Below, in pieces: positions 36,270 to 44,988 of a stretch of 64,000 bases of DNA (positions are counted from its first letter, which is position 1; every line of letters begins with the position of its first letter). The position numbers and the translations under genes are program-made. This stretch comes from an uncultured Eubacterium sp. GTDB taxonomy: Bacteria; Bacillota; Clostridia; Lachnospirales; Lachnospiraceae. The stretch spans positions 1 through 64,000 of the forward strand of contig CAMEWO010000002.1 in assembly GCA_945946665.1 (NCBI GenBank), given 5' to 3'. The notes below the pieces were generated by a model that saw only the letters and a list, made by a program, of their open reading frames with translations, was not told where the DNA came from and did no database searches.

Positions 36270-36929
36270 TTATTGAACATTTTGTTCAAGAAGAACATAA
36301 GGAATCTCTCTTGGAACATCCACAATAACCTTAGCGCCATAACTTTCTAAGGCTGTCCTGCCCTTGAATCCCCAGCTTACAAGAATGGAATCCATAGAAG
36401 CATTGGCGGCTGTTGCTATATCCACATCAGAATCTCCAACATACACAGCCTCATCCCTTCCTATGGAGAGACTGGAAAGCACCTGGTTAACGCTGTCTGG
36501 CTCAGGCTTTCTTCTTACATTTTCCCTTTCTCCTACCACTTCATCGAAGGTATCCGGGAAGAAATGATTAACGAGTCTTACTACCTCATGGTCAATCTTA
36601 TTAGATACTACAGCCAGCCTTAGTCCGTTATCTTTAAGTATTTTCAGTGCTTCCGGAATTCCCACATAAGGAGCAGTCTTATCCATACAGTGACTGCTGT
36701 AGTACACCTTGAAGGTTTCAAGCACTTCCTGTATCACAGCCTCATCTGTATAATAGGGCACAGCACGCTTAATCAGCATTCCAATCCCATTTCCTACAAA
36801 GCTTCTGACTTCCTCCACTGTTCTTACCGGCATGCCGTAGTATGTAAGGGCATAATTCACGCTGTCAGCCAAGTCATTTAATGTATTAAGTAATGTTCCG
36901 TCTAAATCAAATATAACTAATTTCTTCAT
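36270..36929 (-). CDS. HAD family hydrolase, phosphoglycolate phosphatase-like
   Basis: A 219-aa HAD-IA phosphatase. Motif I is FDLDGTLLNT, motif II VVSNK, motif III Lys in RRKPEPD, and motif IV YVGDSDVDIATAANA. The cap domain lies between motifs I and II, as in Gph/PpaX/YhcW proteins. The ATG at 36927-36929 is used because the family begins with KKLVIFDLDGT; the track start is 23 codons too early. The substrate is undetermined. It follows the SurA-like gene by about 100 bases, same strand. Confidence 0.92.
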   Translation of the reverse strand: MKKLVIFDLDGTLLNTLNDLADSVNYALTYYGMPVRTVEEVRSFVGNGIGMLIKRAVPYYTDEAVIQEVLETFKVYYSSHCMDKTAPYVGIPEALKILKDNGLRLAVVSNKIDHEVVRLVNHFFPDTFDEVVGERENVRRKPEPDSVNQVLSSLSIGRDEAVYVGDSDVDIATAANASMDSILVSWGFKGRTALESYGAKVIVDVPREIPYVLLEQNVQ

Positions 36930-37031
36930 CCTTATCTTTATCCTGTTTCTTAATATTATTTGAATAAAGTGAAATTGAATCATTGGAATACTATCCAACT
37001 AATTAATCGCATCTGTCAACATATTGTTCAA

Positions 37032-37733
37032 CTAATTAATTGTAATCTTTCCCATTGGCATATTATCCCACTGCTTCTGGTCATATTTCACCTGATATCT
37101 GCTCTTAATCTGGTTGAGATAGAACTCTCCATTATAATTAAGCTGTGCAGACACATCCCCCTCGAAACCATTGTTTTTTATCTCTTCTGCAGCCTGGGTC
37201 ACATATTTTTCCACAAGCCTTCTTCTTAAGAAATATGCCACAACCAGTTCATTTGTAATGCCAAGAGCAGCTTTGCCTTTTTCGGTTAATTTAGCATATT
37301 CCTCTTCACCAGACTTTACCGCTGCTGACTTTTCAGCATCAGTAAGTGCTACTCCCCTGGTGCCAGCCTCTTTTTCCATGATATAGTCATATATGTATAA
37401 TTCCCTTACCATTGATTTCGCATAATCATCAGTAAATGTACTGTTCACTCCGGCACTGAAATGTGTTTTCCAGAAATCAGCAGGATTATCAGGATTATAA
37501 CTTCTCGCCATCTGGTCAAAGGTCTTCTCCACATATGCTATATAATATCCCAGTTCCCTGAAGGTTACACTCTCATCGTTAACAGACAGAACCGTAACAT
37601 CCAGGTTATCATTGAAATTATATGCAGGCTTTGAAATCCTTGAATAAGCATATATACCAAGCAGAACCACCACTACAATAAGAATTATAACAGGCAGAAC
37701 CACATGGGTAAACCGTTTATTTTTTCCATCCAT
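37032..37733 (-). CDS. Membrane-anchored SurA/PrsA N-terminal-domain-like protein
   Basis: 233 aa with a basic start (MDGKNKRFTH), one strongly hydrophobic helix at about 11-31 and an extracytoplasmic helical domain. VTVLSVNDESVTFRELGYYIAYVEKTFDQMARSY resembles the chaperone domain of SurA/PrsA-type foldases, which often starts with V.G..IT..E. No parvulin prolyl isomerase domain follows, so it would be a chaperone-like protein without the isomerase. That function is an inference. It has its own promoter and is divergent from the histidine kinase. Confidence 0.7.
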   Translation of the reverse strand: MDGKNKRFTHVVLPVIILIVVVVLLGIYAYSRISKPAYNFNDNLDVTVLSVNDESVTFRELGYYIAYVEKTFDQMARSYNPDNPADFWKTHFSAGVNSTFTDDYAKSMVRELYIYDYIMEKEAGTRGVALTDAEKSAAVKSGEEEYAKLTEKGKAALGITNELVVAYFLRRRLVEKYVTQAAEEIKNNGFEGDVSAQLNYNGEFYLNQIKSRYQVKYDQKQWDNMPMGKITIN

Positions 37734-37754
37734 ATAACCATCACCTCTATATAT

Positions 37755-37783
37755 AGTATCGGCTTGTTTTCTCCGAATGTCAA
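37755..37783 (-). promoter_or_regulatory. Promoter of the SurA-like gene
   Basis: TTGACA, a 17-bp spacer and GATACT on the minus strand, about 20 bases before the ATG. The -35 is consensus, the -10 fair. Confidence 0.7.
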
Positions 37784-37891
37784 CACATCTTCATACATAC
37801 TCTTTCAGTTTCCATTTTATGGACATCCCTCATTAAACGTGGTAAAATTATATAATTACCAAGTTTTTACAACTTATGGGAGATGTTACCG

Positions 37892-40846
37892 ATGGAAAAA
37901 TACAAAAAAAGGTTTATTATAAATGTTTCATGGCTGATACTGCTCACAATAGCCATTATCAGTATTCTGTGTTATTTCATGTTCAGAAGCCAGAAAAGCC
38001 ACCTTAACCTTATTGACCAGTATATTGAGCAGATTTCCACACTGACATCAGAGAATGTCAGCAACATATTTTCTACAGGTTTTTCTACCATTACGGAACT
38101 TGCATATCTCTACGGAACCTCTCTTGACCGCCCTGAGGTTGACCTGGAACTGCTTAAGAATCTTGAGGATAATACAAGCTTTGACTATATCCGCTTTATG
38201 GCTCCAGATGGCAGTGATTTTACCAGCAGTGGGCAGATTGCCAACTGCTCTGACAGAGAGTACTTTCAGCGGGGAATGAGAGGTGAAACCGGTATTGCAG
38301 AAGTCCTTTCCTCTAAGATTCTTATTGGAGAAACACTCATAGGTTTCTATTCCCCAGTTTATTTTGATAACAAAATATGTGGTATCCTTGTAGGTTTCCT
38401 TGAAGAAGAAACAATCAGCGATATTCTTGAAAACCATGTATATGGATATCCTCTTCTTTCCTATATGGTAAGAAAAGACGGAACAATCCTTGGATATTAT
38501 AATGGTAATTCTACAGATGTTTCCCTGAATGCCACTAACTTCTTTGATTTCCTTATTGAAAAAGACATTCCTGACAGGGCTGATATCAGAGACGCCGTTG
38601 TACAGCAACGTCATCATAACTTCTACTATAACGGAGGTTCAGGTATATCTGTAGGAAATGTTGTACCAATAGCTGGGACAGAATGGTCTCTGGTTCAGTT
38701 TCATCCATCAGATGCTTCACATATCATTTTATCCGAATCTAATAAGAGGGATATTATGCTTTTCTCTTCAGTATTTGGACTGTTTATAATCAATCTTGTT
38801 GTTTTCCTGTATACACAGAAGCAGCAGGTACATGAAAACGCCCTTTCCACAGCTAAGATGAAAGTGGACTCAGTATTATGGAGCGTTACAGATGACTTTA
38901 TCTGTCTGATAGATGTAAACCTTAATACAGAGCAGGAAGAACAATTCCACCTTAACAGCAGCTCGGAAAACAAGATTGAGGACTGGGCAGGTGGTAATTA
39001 TGACTACACCCACAGTGTTAATGAATTTGCAAGAAAGAACATAATAGACTCTGACAAGCGAAGATTCCTGGCTGCCACAGAGCTTAATGAACTTAAGAAA
39101 GTTCTGGCAAACCAGAGAGAATACCACATTGAATATGATGTGTATGTTAATGGTTATATCCGTCATTTTCACAACAGATATACAATCAACAACACCAATG
39201 CCGAAGAACCGCATATGCTTATCAGTATCCGAGATATTACAGATATTACCAACGAACGTGTCAAGAGACAGACTGAACTGCAGCTTATTGTTGCTGCTGC
39301 CACAACAGTGTATCCTTTAATACTTGAGTCTAATCTTACAAAGAATACAGTTCACGTAGCATTTAACAATGGCGAGCTTATTGAACAGGAGTTCTCTCCG
39401 GCAACTATTGATGACCTTGTAAATATTACCGTTTCTACCATTTCTGACAACCTGCAGCGTGCTGACTACAGGACAAAATTTACCCGCCAGGCTTTAATCA
39501 AGGCATTTGAGGCAGGAAAAAAGGAAGTCAGCATGAGATTCAGGCATGTAAGATATGACAACACTCTCCACTGGATTGAGAAGAAAGTCATATTTATGGA
39601 GAGCAAAACTGGTGATTTATTCTGCATCTCCCTGTCCCACTGCATAGATGAAGAAGTTGAGCAGACTATGGCAATGTCTGCAGCCAAGGAACAGGCTGAA
39701 ATTGCAAGTAAAGCCAAATCCCAGTTCCTTTTCAACATGTCCCACGATATCAGGACACCTATGAATGCCATTGTTGGATTTACAGAACTGGCAAAGAGAA
39801 ATATCAACAATCCTGACCAGCTAAATGAATATCTTTCCAACATTGATGTGGCAAGTGAACAGCTTCTGGGACTTATTAATAACGTATTAGAGATGGCAAG
39901 CATTGAGAATGGAAAAACTAATATAACAGAAGTCCCTGTTGATATCTCTTCTATAGTCGAAAAGACTATGATTATGGTGGAGAGTGAGGCAAAGAAGAAA
40001 AACCTCACCATTGAAGGAAGTGCTAACATTCTATCTCCTTACATATATGAAGACGAAAACCACATTAACGAAATCGTCCTTAACATTATTAGTAATTCAA
40101 TTAAATACACCCCTTCCGGCGGCAATATCAGATTCAGTTTCACACAGCTGCCTGGTAAATCTGATGATGACTGTATTATGGAATTCGTATGTGAAGATAA
40201 CGGAATTGGTATGTCTAAAGAATTCCTTAATCATGTTTTCGAAAGCTTCTCAAGAGAACGTTCTTCTACAGTAAGCAAGATTCATGGAACTGGTCTGGGA
40301 CTTGGAATTGTTAAGAAGCTTGTAGACCTTATGAATGGTACTATTGATATTGTAAGTGAACCTAATAAGGGAACCAGAATCACCATATGCACGCCTCACA
40401 GATACGCTGAGATGGAATCTGCTGACAAAGAGAACGAGCCAGCTTCATATGATGTTAACATGTTTAAAGGCAGGCGCCTCCTCCTTGTTGAGGATAATGA
40501 GCTTAACAGGGAAATTGCCGCAACTATTCTTAAGGAAGTTGGTTTTATCATTGATACAGCTGTTGACGGACAGGACGCTGTTAATATCATCAAGGAGTCA
40601 CCTGCATCCCTATATGAATTAATTCTTATGGATGTGCAGATGCCTGTCATGAATGGATACGAGGCAACCAGGGCTATCAGAAGCCTTGACGACCCAGTTA
40701 AGGCAAACATTCCGATTATTGCCATGACTGCCAACGTATTCAAAAAAGATTTGAATGATGCCAGAGAAGCAGGTATGAACGGACATATTGCCAAGCCTCT
40801 TGACATCGAGAAAATGTTTGCCACCCTGGCAGAATTCCTGAAATAA
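37892..40846 (+). CDS. Hybrid sensor histidine kinase with dCache-like sensor and receiver domain
   Basis: A 984-aa membrane kinase. Helix 1 (about 10-28) and helix 2 (about 288-308) flank an extracytoplasmic sensor of about 255 aa with dCache features (FDYIRFMAPDGSDFTSSG, SDREYFQRGMRGETGIAEV). PAS-like regions follow. The kinase core has H-box FNMSHDIRTPMNAIVG (His about 618), N-box NEIVLNIISNSIKYT and G-boxes CEDNGIGM and GTGLGLGIVKKL. The receiver (about 858-984) has LVEDNELNREIA, phospho-Asp in LILMDVQMPVMNG and the AKP lysine. The ATG at 37892 has GGGAG upstream. No partner regulator lies next to it. It ends at a strong terminator. Confidence 0.93.
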   Translation: MEKYKKRFIINVSWLILLTIAIISILCYFMFRSQKSHLNLIDQYIEQISTLTSENVSNIFSTGFSTITELAYLYGTSLDRPEVDLELLKNLEDNTSFDYIRFMAPDGSDFTSSGQIANCSDREYFQRGMRGETGIAEVLSSKILIGETLIGFYSPVYFDNKICGILVGFLEEETISDILENHVYGYPLLSYMVRKDGTILGYYNGNSTDVSLNATNFFDFLIEKDIPDRADIRDAVVQQRHHNFYYNGGSGISVGNVVPIAGTEWSLVQFHPSDASHIILSESNKRDIMLFSSVFGLFIINLVVFLYTQKQQVHENALSTAKMKVDSVLWSVTDDFICLIDVNLNTEQEEQFHLNSSSENKIEDWAGGNYDYTHSVNEFARKNIIDSDKRRFLAATELNELKKVLANQREYHIEYDVYVNGYIRHFHNRYTINNTNAEEPHMLISIRDITDITNERVKRQTELQLIVAAATTVYPLILESNLTKNTVHVAFNNGELIEQEFSPATIDDLVNITVSTISDNLQRADYRTKFTRQALIKAFEAGKKEVSMRFRHVRYDNTLHWIEKKVIFMESKTGDLFCISLSHCIDEEVEQTMAMSAAKEQAEIASKAKSQFLFNMSHDIRTPMNAIVGFTELAKRNINNPDQLNEYLSNIDVASEQLLGLINNVLEMASIENGKTNITEVPVDISSIVEKTMIMVESEAKKKNLTIEGSANILSPYIYEDENHINEIVLNIISNSIKYTPSGGNIRFSFTQLPGKSDDDCIMEFVCEDNGIGMSKEFLNHVFESFSRERSSTVSKIHGTGLGLGIVKKLVDLMNGTIDIVSEPNKGTRITICTPHRYAEMESADKENEPASYDVNMFKGRRLLLVEDNELNREIAATILKEVGFIIDTAVDGQDAVNIIKESPASLYELILMDVQMPVMNGYEATRAIRSLDDPVKANIPIIAMTANVFKKDLNDAREAGMNGHIAKPLDIEKMFATLAEFLK

Positions 40847-40871
40847 ATCCATCATCTATACATATGTATGT

Positions 40872-40905
40872 AAGAAAAAAGCAGCTTCCAGGCTGCTTTT
40901 TTCTT
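40872..40905. terminator. Bidirectional terminator after the hybrid kinase
   Basis: AAGAAAAAAGCAGC-TTCCAG-GCTGCTTTTTTCTT is a perfect 14-bp stem with A and T arms, so it works in both directions. It serves the kinase on the plus strand and the MATE gene on the minus strand. Confidence 0.92.
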
Positions 40906-40960
40906 ATAGTTTCACCGCTATTATCACATAGATTTACTACTTATACTTTTTCCAATAATT

Positions 40961-42391
40961 TTATAATTTTCTATAAACCGTGAAATACATAGTCAGATAG
41001 CTTGCAAGGCCGCCTATGCAGTTTGATATGGGTTCAGCAAGAAATACTCCCATAGCCCCAAGATTAGCCACATTGGGCAGAATCAGGGTGAGAGGGACCA
41101 CAATAATTATCTTACGGAACAGGGAGAAAAATATTGCCTGTTTTGACCTGCCCAGTGCAACGAAGGTAGACTGCCCACAGAACTGCAGTGTCATGGTTAT
41201 GAAGCCCATAAAATAAACAACAACAGGCATTCTTCCCACTTCCATAATGCTTTCATCCGAACTGAATATTTTTATAAATGAGGTTGGAAAACAAAGGACA
41301 AGTACCCAGAACAGAAATGTATAGCAAAGGGCTACAATACTGGCAAACTTTATTCCCTTTTTAACTCTTTCCTTCTTTCCTGCTCCGTAGTTATAGCTTA
41401 ACACCGGCTGGCTTCCGCTTGTCACTCCGTTAATTGGAAGACCTATCATTTCCCTTATGGAATTAATGATTGTCATTACAGCCACATATATGTCTCCACC
41501 ATGGATTGACAGTGTGGCGTTACATACAGCTTGCACTACACAGTTTGTTGCCGCCATAATGAATCCGGACAACCCCAGTGTAACCATGTCTTTAAGAAGC
41601 CTGAAATCAAACTTAAATAAATCCTTTACAGAAATCTTTATTATTGTCTTTCTACCGAAAAGAAATCTTAATACGAAACAGCAGGAAGCAAACTGTGATA
41701 TAACTGTGGCAACTGCCGCTCCTGTGACTCCCATATCCAGCACAAATATAAACAACGGGTCAAGAAGTATATTGATTCCTGCACCAATAATCGTAGTCAG
41801 CATTCCCATTCTCGGAAATCCCTGAAGATTAATAAAGCCATTCATTCCGGTACCTATCATCATAAATACCGTTCCCAGCAGATATATTGACAGATACTTT
41901 TCTGCATATACATAGGTTATGTCACTTGCACCCAGCACATAAAGTACCGGTTTTCTCACGATATAGAGAACCACCATGAGAGCCAGTCCCATAACTATCT
42001 GCATTGTCAGTGTCAGAGCCTCAATTCTCTTTGCCCTGTTCTCATCGCCTTTCCCTCTGGCAATTGAACAGAGAGGAGTGCCACCTGTGGAGAACAGGTT
42101 AGTAAAGGCTGCAATAAGGGTTATTACCGGAAATGTTACTCCCACTCCTGTCAATGCCGCTCCTGCCTCATCCCCGGACAGATGCCCGATATACATTCTG
42201 TCAACCACATTGTATATTACCTGAACCAGCTGGGCTAATGTAAGAGGTATGGCCTGGGATAAAATCAGAGAACTGATTTTACCCTCGCCAAAATTTCCTT
42301 TATTAACGCTTTCCACCGTCTGCACCTTCATTCTATTTATTTTACTTGTTGCAATTTGATTAGACATCACAATTTCAGGTAAGTATAACAT
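40961..42391 (-). CDS. MATE family efflux transporter
   Basis: A 12-helix multidrug and toxin exporter, coupled to Na+ or H+. The N-terminal half has LILSQAIPLTLAQLVQVIYNVVDRMYIGHLSGDEAGAALTGVGVTFP and GTPLCSIARGKGDENRAKRI; the second half repeats the fold (INGVTSGSQPVLSYNYGAGKKERVKKGIKFA). Length is 476 aa by the track. The start is uncertain: ATG at 42367 and a GTG at about 42316 are alternatives, the latter with the best SD (AAGG, 8 bases away). The substrate is not predictable. Confidence 0.9.
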   Translation of the reverse strand: MLYLPEIVMSNQIATSKINRMKVQTVESVNKGNFGEGKISSLILSQAIPLTLAQLVQVIYNVVDRMYIGHLSGDEAGAALTGVGVTFPVITLIAAFTNLFSTGGTPLCSIARGKGDENRAKRIEALTLTMQIVMGLALMVVLYIVRKPVLYVLGASDITYVYAEKYLSIYLLGTVFMMIGTGMNGFINLQGFPRMGMLTTIIGAGINILLDPLFIFVLDMGVTGAAVATVISQFASCCFVLRFLFGRKTIIKISVKDLFKFDFRLLKDMVTLGLSGFIMAATNCVVQAVCNATLSIHGGDIYVAVMTIINSIREMIGLPINGVTSGSQPVLSYNYGAGKKERVKKGIKFASIVALCYTFLFWVLVLCFPTSFIKIFSSDESIMEVGRMPVVVYFMGFITMTLQFCGQSTFVALGRSKQAIFFSLFRKIIIVVPLTLILPNVANLGAMGVFLAEPISNCIGGLASYLTMYFTVYRKL

Positions 42392-42414
42392 ATCGCATTA
42401 TAATTATCCAGATT

Positions 42415-43311
42415 TTACTGGTCATACTTAATTCGGAAGTAATCAAGGCAGGATTTATATTTGTCCTGTGCTGCCAGACAAGTATCTGTCAAATACCCAT
42501 TTTCATGATCCCATTCCTTTAAGCCACGATAATAATACAATTTCAAATTGTCCTCAATGATGAATGGTACAATATTGCATTTCAGACATTCTTTAAACAT
42601 AATTAATCTTCCCACGCGACCATTGCCATCCTGAAAAGGATGTATCTTTTCAAACTTTACATGAAACTCTAAAATATCATTCAGAGTCTTAACTTCTTTA
42701 GAATTATATTCTTCCAACAGTTCTTTCATTTTTCCAGGCACATCTTCCGGAAGAGTAGTTTCCATTCCGCCCACTTCATTGGGCAACTTCTTGTAATTAC
42801 CAACAGCAAACCAATCTTTTCTGGAATCTGCTGTACCATTCTTTAAAGTCAAATGCAGCTCCTTGATAAACTTCTCAGTCAATGCTGCTTTAGCATTATC
42901 GATAATCATATCAATGCACCGGAAATGATTTGCTGTTTCAATAACATCATCCACATTAATTATCTCATTTTCAATTCCAATTGTATTGGTTTCAAAAATA
43001 TATCTGGTTTGGTCGTGTGTCAGACGGCTTCCTTCCATGTGATTGGAATTATAGGTTAAATCAATTTGTGTTTTGTGATAAATTCCGCCCGGATATTTAC
43101 TTGCCTTCTGTTCCTTTAAGATATCTAAAAGTGTATAGGGCTGTTCTTTCTTCTTATTGGAACGTTCCGGCTTCTTGGCATCTTCCGGAATATTCCATGT
43201 CTTTCCGGTAAGGAATGCTCCATTTACGCGTCCCTTGGTACAGTAGTTTCTCACGCTACGTTCAGACATGTCCCATTTTTCTGCAATTTGAGCAACCGAT
43301 AGATATCCCAT
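42415..43311 (-). CDS. Fic family protein with N-terminal HTH and inhibitory helix
   Basis: A 298-aa Fic-domain enzyme, the fold that transfers AMP or related groups to protein hydroxyls. The active-site loop HPFQDGNGRVGR (about 225-236) is intact. The N-terminal SNHMEG (about 87-92) fits the autoinhibitory [S/T]xxxE[G/N] helix of class II Fic proteins. The first about 50 residues (GYLSVAQIAEKWDMSERSVRNYCTKGRVNGAFLTGKTWNIP) form a MerR/excisionase-like DNA-binding domain, suggesting autoregulation. The ATG at 43309-43311 has GGAGG 7 bases upstream. Target protein unknown. A 12-bp inverted repeat lies around its promoter. Confidence 0.92.
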   Translation of the reverse strand: MGYLSVAQIAEKWDMSERSVRNYCTKGRVNGAFLTGKTWNIPEDAKKPERSNKKKEQPYTLLDILKEQKASKYPGGIYHKTQIDLTYNSNHMEGSRLTHDQTRYIFETNTIGIENEIINVDDVIETANHFRCIDMIIDNAKAALTEKFIKELHLTLKNGTADSRKDWFAVGNYKKLPNEVGGMETTLPEDVPGKMKELLEEYNSKEVKTLNDILEFHVKFEKIHPFQDGNGRVGRLIMFKECLKCNIVPFIIEDNLKLYYYRGLKEWDHENGYLTDTCLAAQDKYKSCLDYFRIKYDQ

Positions 43312-43367
43312 AGACTTACCTCCATTACTTCTGTTTTGGATTTCTTGTAATTGAATATAGTATAACA

Positions 43368-43425
43368 TATTATCGGCAATAAATCTATTTTTTATGATAG
43401 AATTCAGTTATTTTTGCCGATAATA
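43368..43425. promoter_or_regulatory. 12-bp inverted repeat upstream of the Fic gene (candidate operator)
   Basis: TATTATCGGCAA (43368-43379) and its exact complement TTGCCGATAATA (43414-43425) lie 46 bases apart, flanking the likely Fic promoter (a TATACT -10-like box is at the inner side). Since the Fic protein carries a helix-turn-helix, this is a plausible site for self-control. Confidence 0.55.
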
Positions 43426-43487
43426 AAAACACTAGTAATGAATAATAATATAAGAATTCTCTTCCAGGAGCTTATCTCATTGCTTTC

Positions 43488-43623
43488 GTACAGTGCGAGC
43501 CTGACTTCGTCAGTCTCTACGCGCTATCGCGCTCTATGAGAATAAATACAAAAGACCCCAGTTACGAGCAAGCTCGCACTGAGGTCTTTTATATTTATTC
43601 TCGCACTGTACTCTTAGTACGCG
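43488..43623 (-). repeat. Nested palindromic repeat element, copy 1 (after tuf)
   Basis: Outer 12-bp inverted repeats GTACAGTGCGAG (43488-43499) and CTCGCACTGTAC (43600-43611) enclose a small CTGAC/GTCAG hairpin, the box TACGCGCTATCGCGCTCTAT (43518-43537) and a long terminator hairpin (43538-43602). A box TACTCTTAGTACGCG next to the tuf stop extends the match to copy 2. The same layout recurs after rplL at 62110-62292. Confidence 0.75.
43538..43602 (-). terminator. tuf terminator
   Basis: A stem of about 25 bp: GAGAATAAATA + AAAAGACCtCAGT pairing with ACTGgGGTCTTTT + TATTTATTCTC, with a GCGAGC..GCTCG inner loop. The T-rich 3' arm makes an intrinsic terminator on the minus strand. It is part of the repeat element. 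Confidence 0.88.
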
Positions 43624-43624
43624 T

Positions 43625-44818
43625 TTACTCGATGATTGTAGCAACGGCACCTGAACCTACTGTACGTCCACCCTCACGGATAGCGAAACGGAGACCCTGC
43701 TCCATAGCTACTCTGTGGATAAGTTCAACTGTCATCTCTACGTTATCACCAGGCATGCACATCTCTGTACCAGCTGGAAGCTCACAAACACCAGTAACGT
43801 CAGTTGTTCTGAAGTAGAACTGTGGTCTGTAGTTGTTGAAGAATGGTGTATGACGACCACCCTCGTCCTTTGTTAATACGTAAACCTGAGCTGTAAACTT
43901 CTTGTGTGGTGTAACTGAACCTGGCTTGCAAAGAACCTGACCTCTTTCGATCTCGTCTCTCTGAACACCTCTAAGAAGTGCACCAATGTTATCACCTGGC
44001 ATAGCCTCATCAAGGAGCTTTCTGAACATCTCGATACCAGTAACAACAACCTTACGTGTCTCTTCTGTGATACCAACGATTTCAACTTCCTCGTTAACCT
44101 TAAGAACACCTCTCTCTACTCTACCAGTAGCAACTGTACCACGTCCTGTGATAGAGAATACGTCCTCTACAGGCATAAGGAATGGCTTATCTGTATCTCT
44201 CTGTGGATCTGGAACATACTCATCAATTGTGTGCATAAGTTCAAGAATCTTATCGCCCCACTCGCTTGATGGATCCTCAAGTGCCTTAAGAGCTGAACCC
44301 TGGATGATTGGTGTATCATCGCCTGGGAAGTCATATTCGTTAAGAAGCTCTCTGATCTCCATATCTACTAATTCAAGAAGTTCTGGATCATCAACCATAT
44401 CACACTTGTTCATAAATACAACAACATATGGAACGCCTACCTGACGAGCAAGAAGGATATGCTCTCTTGTCTGAGCCATAACACCATCAGTAGCTGCAAC
44501 AACAAGGATAGCTGCATCCATCTGAGCAGCACCAGTAATCATGTTCTTTACATAATCAGCGTGGCCTGGGCAGTCAACGTGAGCGTAATGTCTCTTCTCT
44601 GTCTCATACTCAACATGAGCTGTAGAGATTGTGATACCTCTTTCTCTTTCCTCTGGAGCCTTATCGATATTCTCGAATGCAACAGCCTCACCTGTGCCAA
44701 GTCTCTCATGAAGAGTCTTTGTGATAGCAGCTGTTAATGTTGTCTTACCATGGTCAACGTGTCCAATTGTACCAATATTACAATGTGGTTTTGTTCTTTC
44801 AAATTTAGCCTTTGCCAT
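43625..44818 (-). CDS. tuf: Elongation factor Tu
   Basis: EF-Tu brings aminoacyl-tRNA to the ribosome as a GTP complex. G1 is GHVDHGKT, G3 [12 protein letters not shown] and G4 NKCD; domains 2 and 3 are complete with [23 protein letters not shown] and the kirromycin-facing surface normal. Length is 397 aa. AAGGAGG precedes the ATG. Besides read-through from fusA, it has its own consensus promoter at 44874-44902. It ends in a palindromic repeat terminator. Confidence 0.99.
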   Translation of the reverse strand: MAKAKFERTKPHCNIGTIGHVDHGKTTLTAAITKTLHERLGTGEAVAFENIDKAPEERERGITISTAHVEYETEKRHYAHVDCPGHADYVKNMITGAAQMDAAILVVAATDGVMAQTREHILLARQVGVPYVVVFMNKCDMVDDPELLELVDMEIRELLNEYDFPGDDTPIIQGSALKALEDPSSEWGDKILELMHTIDEYVPDPQRDTDKPFLMPVEDVFSITGRGTVATGRVERGVLKVNEEVEIVGITEETRKVVVTGIEMFRKLLDEAMPGDNIGALLRGVQRDEIERGQVLCKPGSVTPHKKFTAQVYVLTKDEGGRHTPFFNNYRPQFYFRTTDVTGVCELPAGTEMCMPGDNVEMTVELIHRVAMEQGLRFAIREGGRTVGSGAVATIIE

Positions 44819-44873
44819 TGTTTAAAATCCTCCTTAAAAATATACATTTAGGTTTTTTTCATAGCTGATAACA

Positions 44874-44902
44874 ATTATATTGTATTTCGCAATATTTTTC
44901 AA
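44874..44902 (-). promoter_or_regulatory. tuf promoter
   Basis: TTGAAA, a 17-bp spacer and TATAAT on the minus strand, about 55 bases before the tuf start. It allows extra tuf transcription beyond the str operon. Confidence 0.85.
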
Positions 44903-44911
44903 CTAGATTTT

Positions 44912-44961
44912 TATATTTTCCGGGTATACCCTGCCATTATCTGGCAGGATATTCCCGATTT
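44912..44961 (-). promoter_or_regulatory. Hairpin in the fusA-tuf gap
   Basis: CGGG.ATATCCTGCCA and TGGCAGGgTATaCCCG form a stem of about 14 bp with small mismatches. No T-run follows, so it may stabilise the fusA mRNA 3' end or weakly terminate before the tuf promoter. Confidence 0.5.
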
Positions 44962-44988
44962 ATTAAATATTATTTACTGCTTTGCTAA

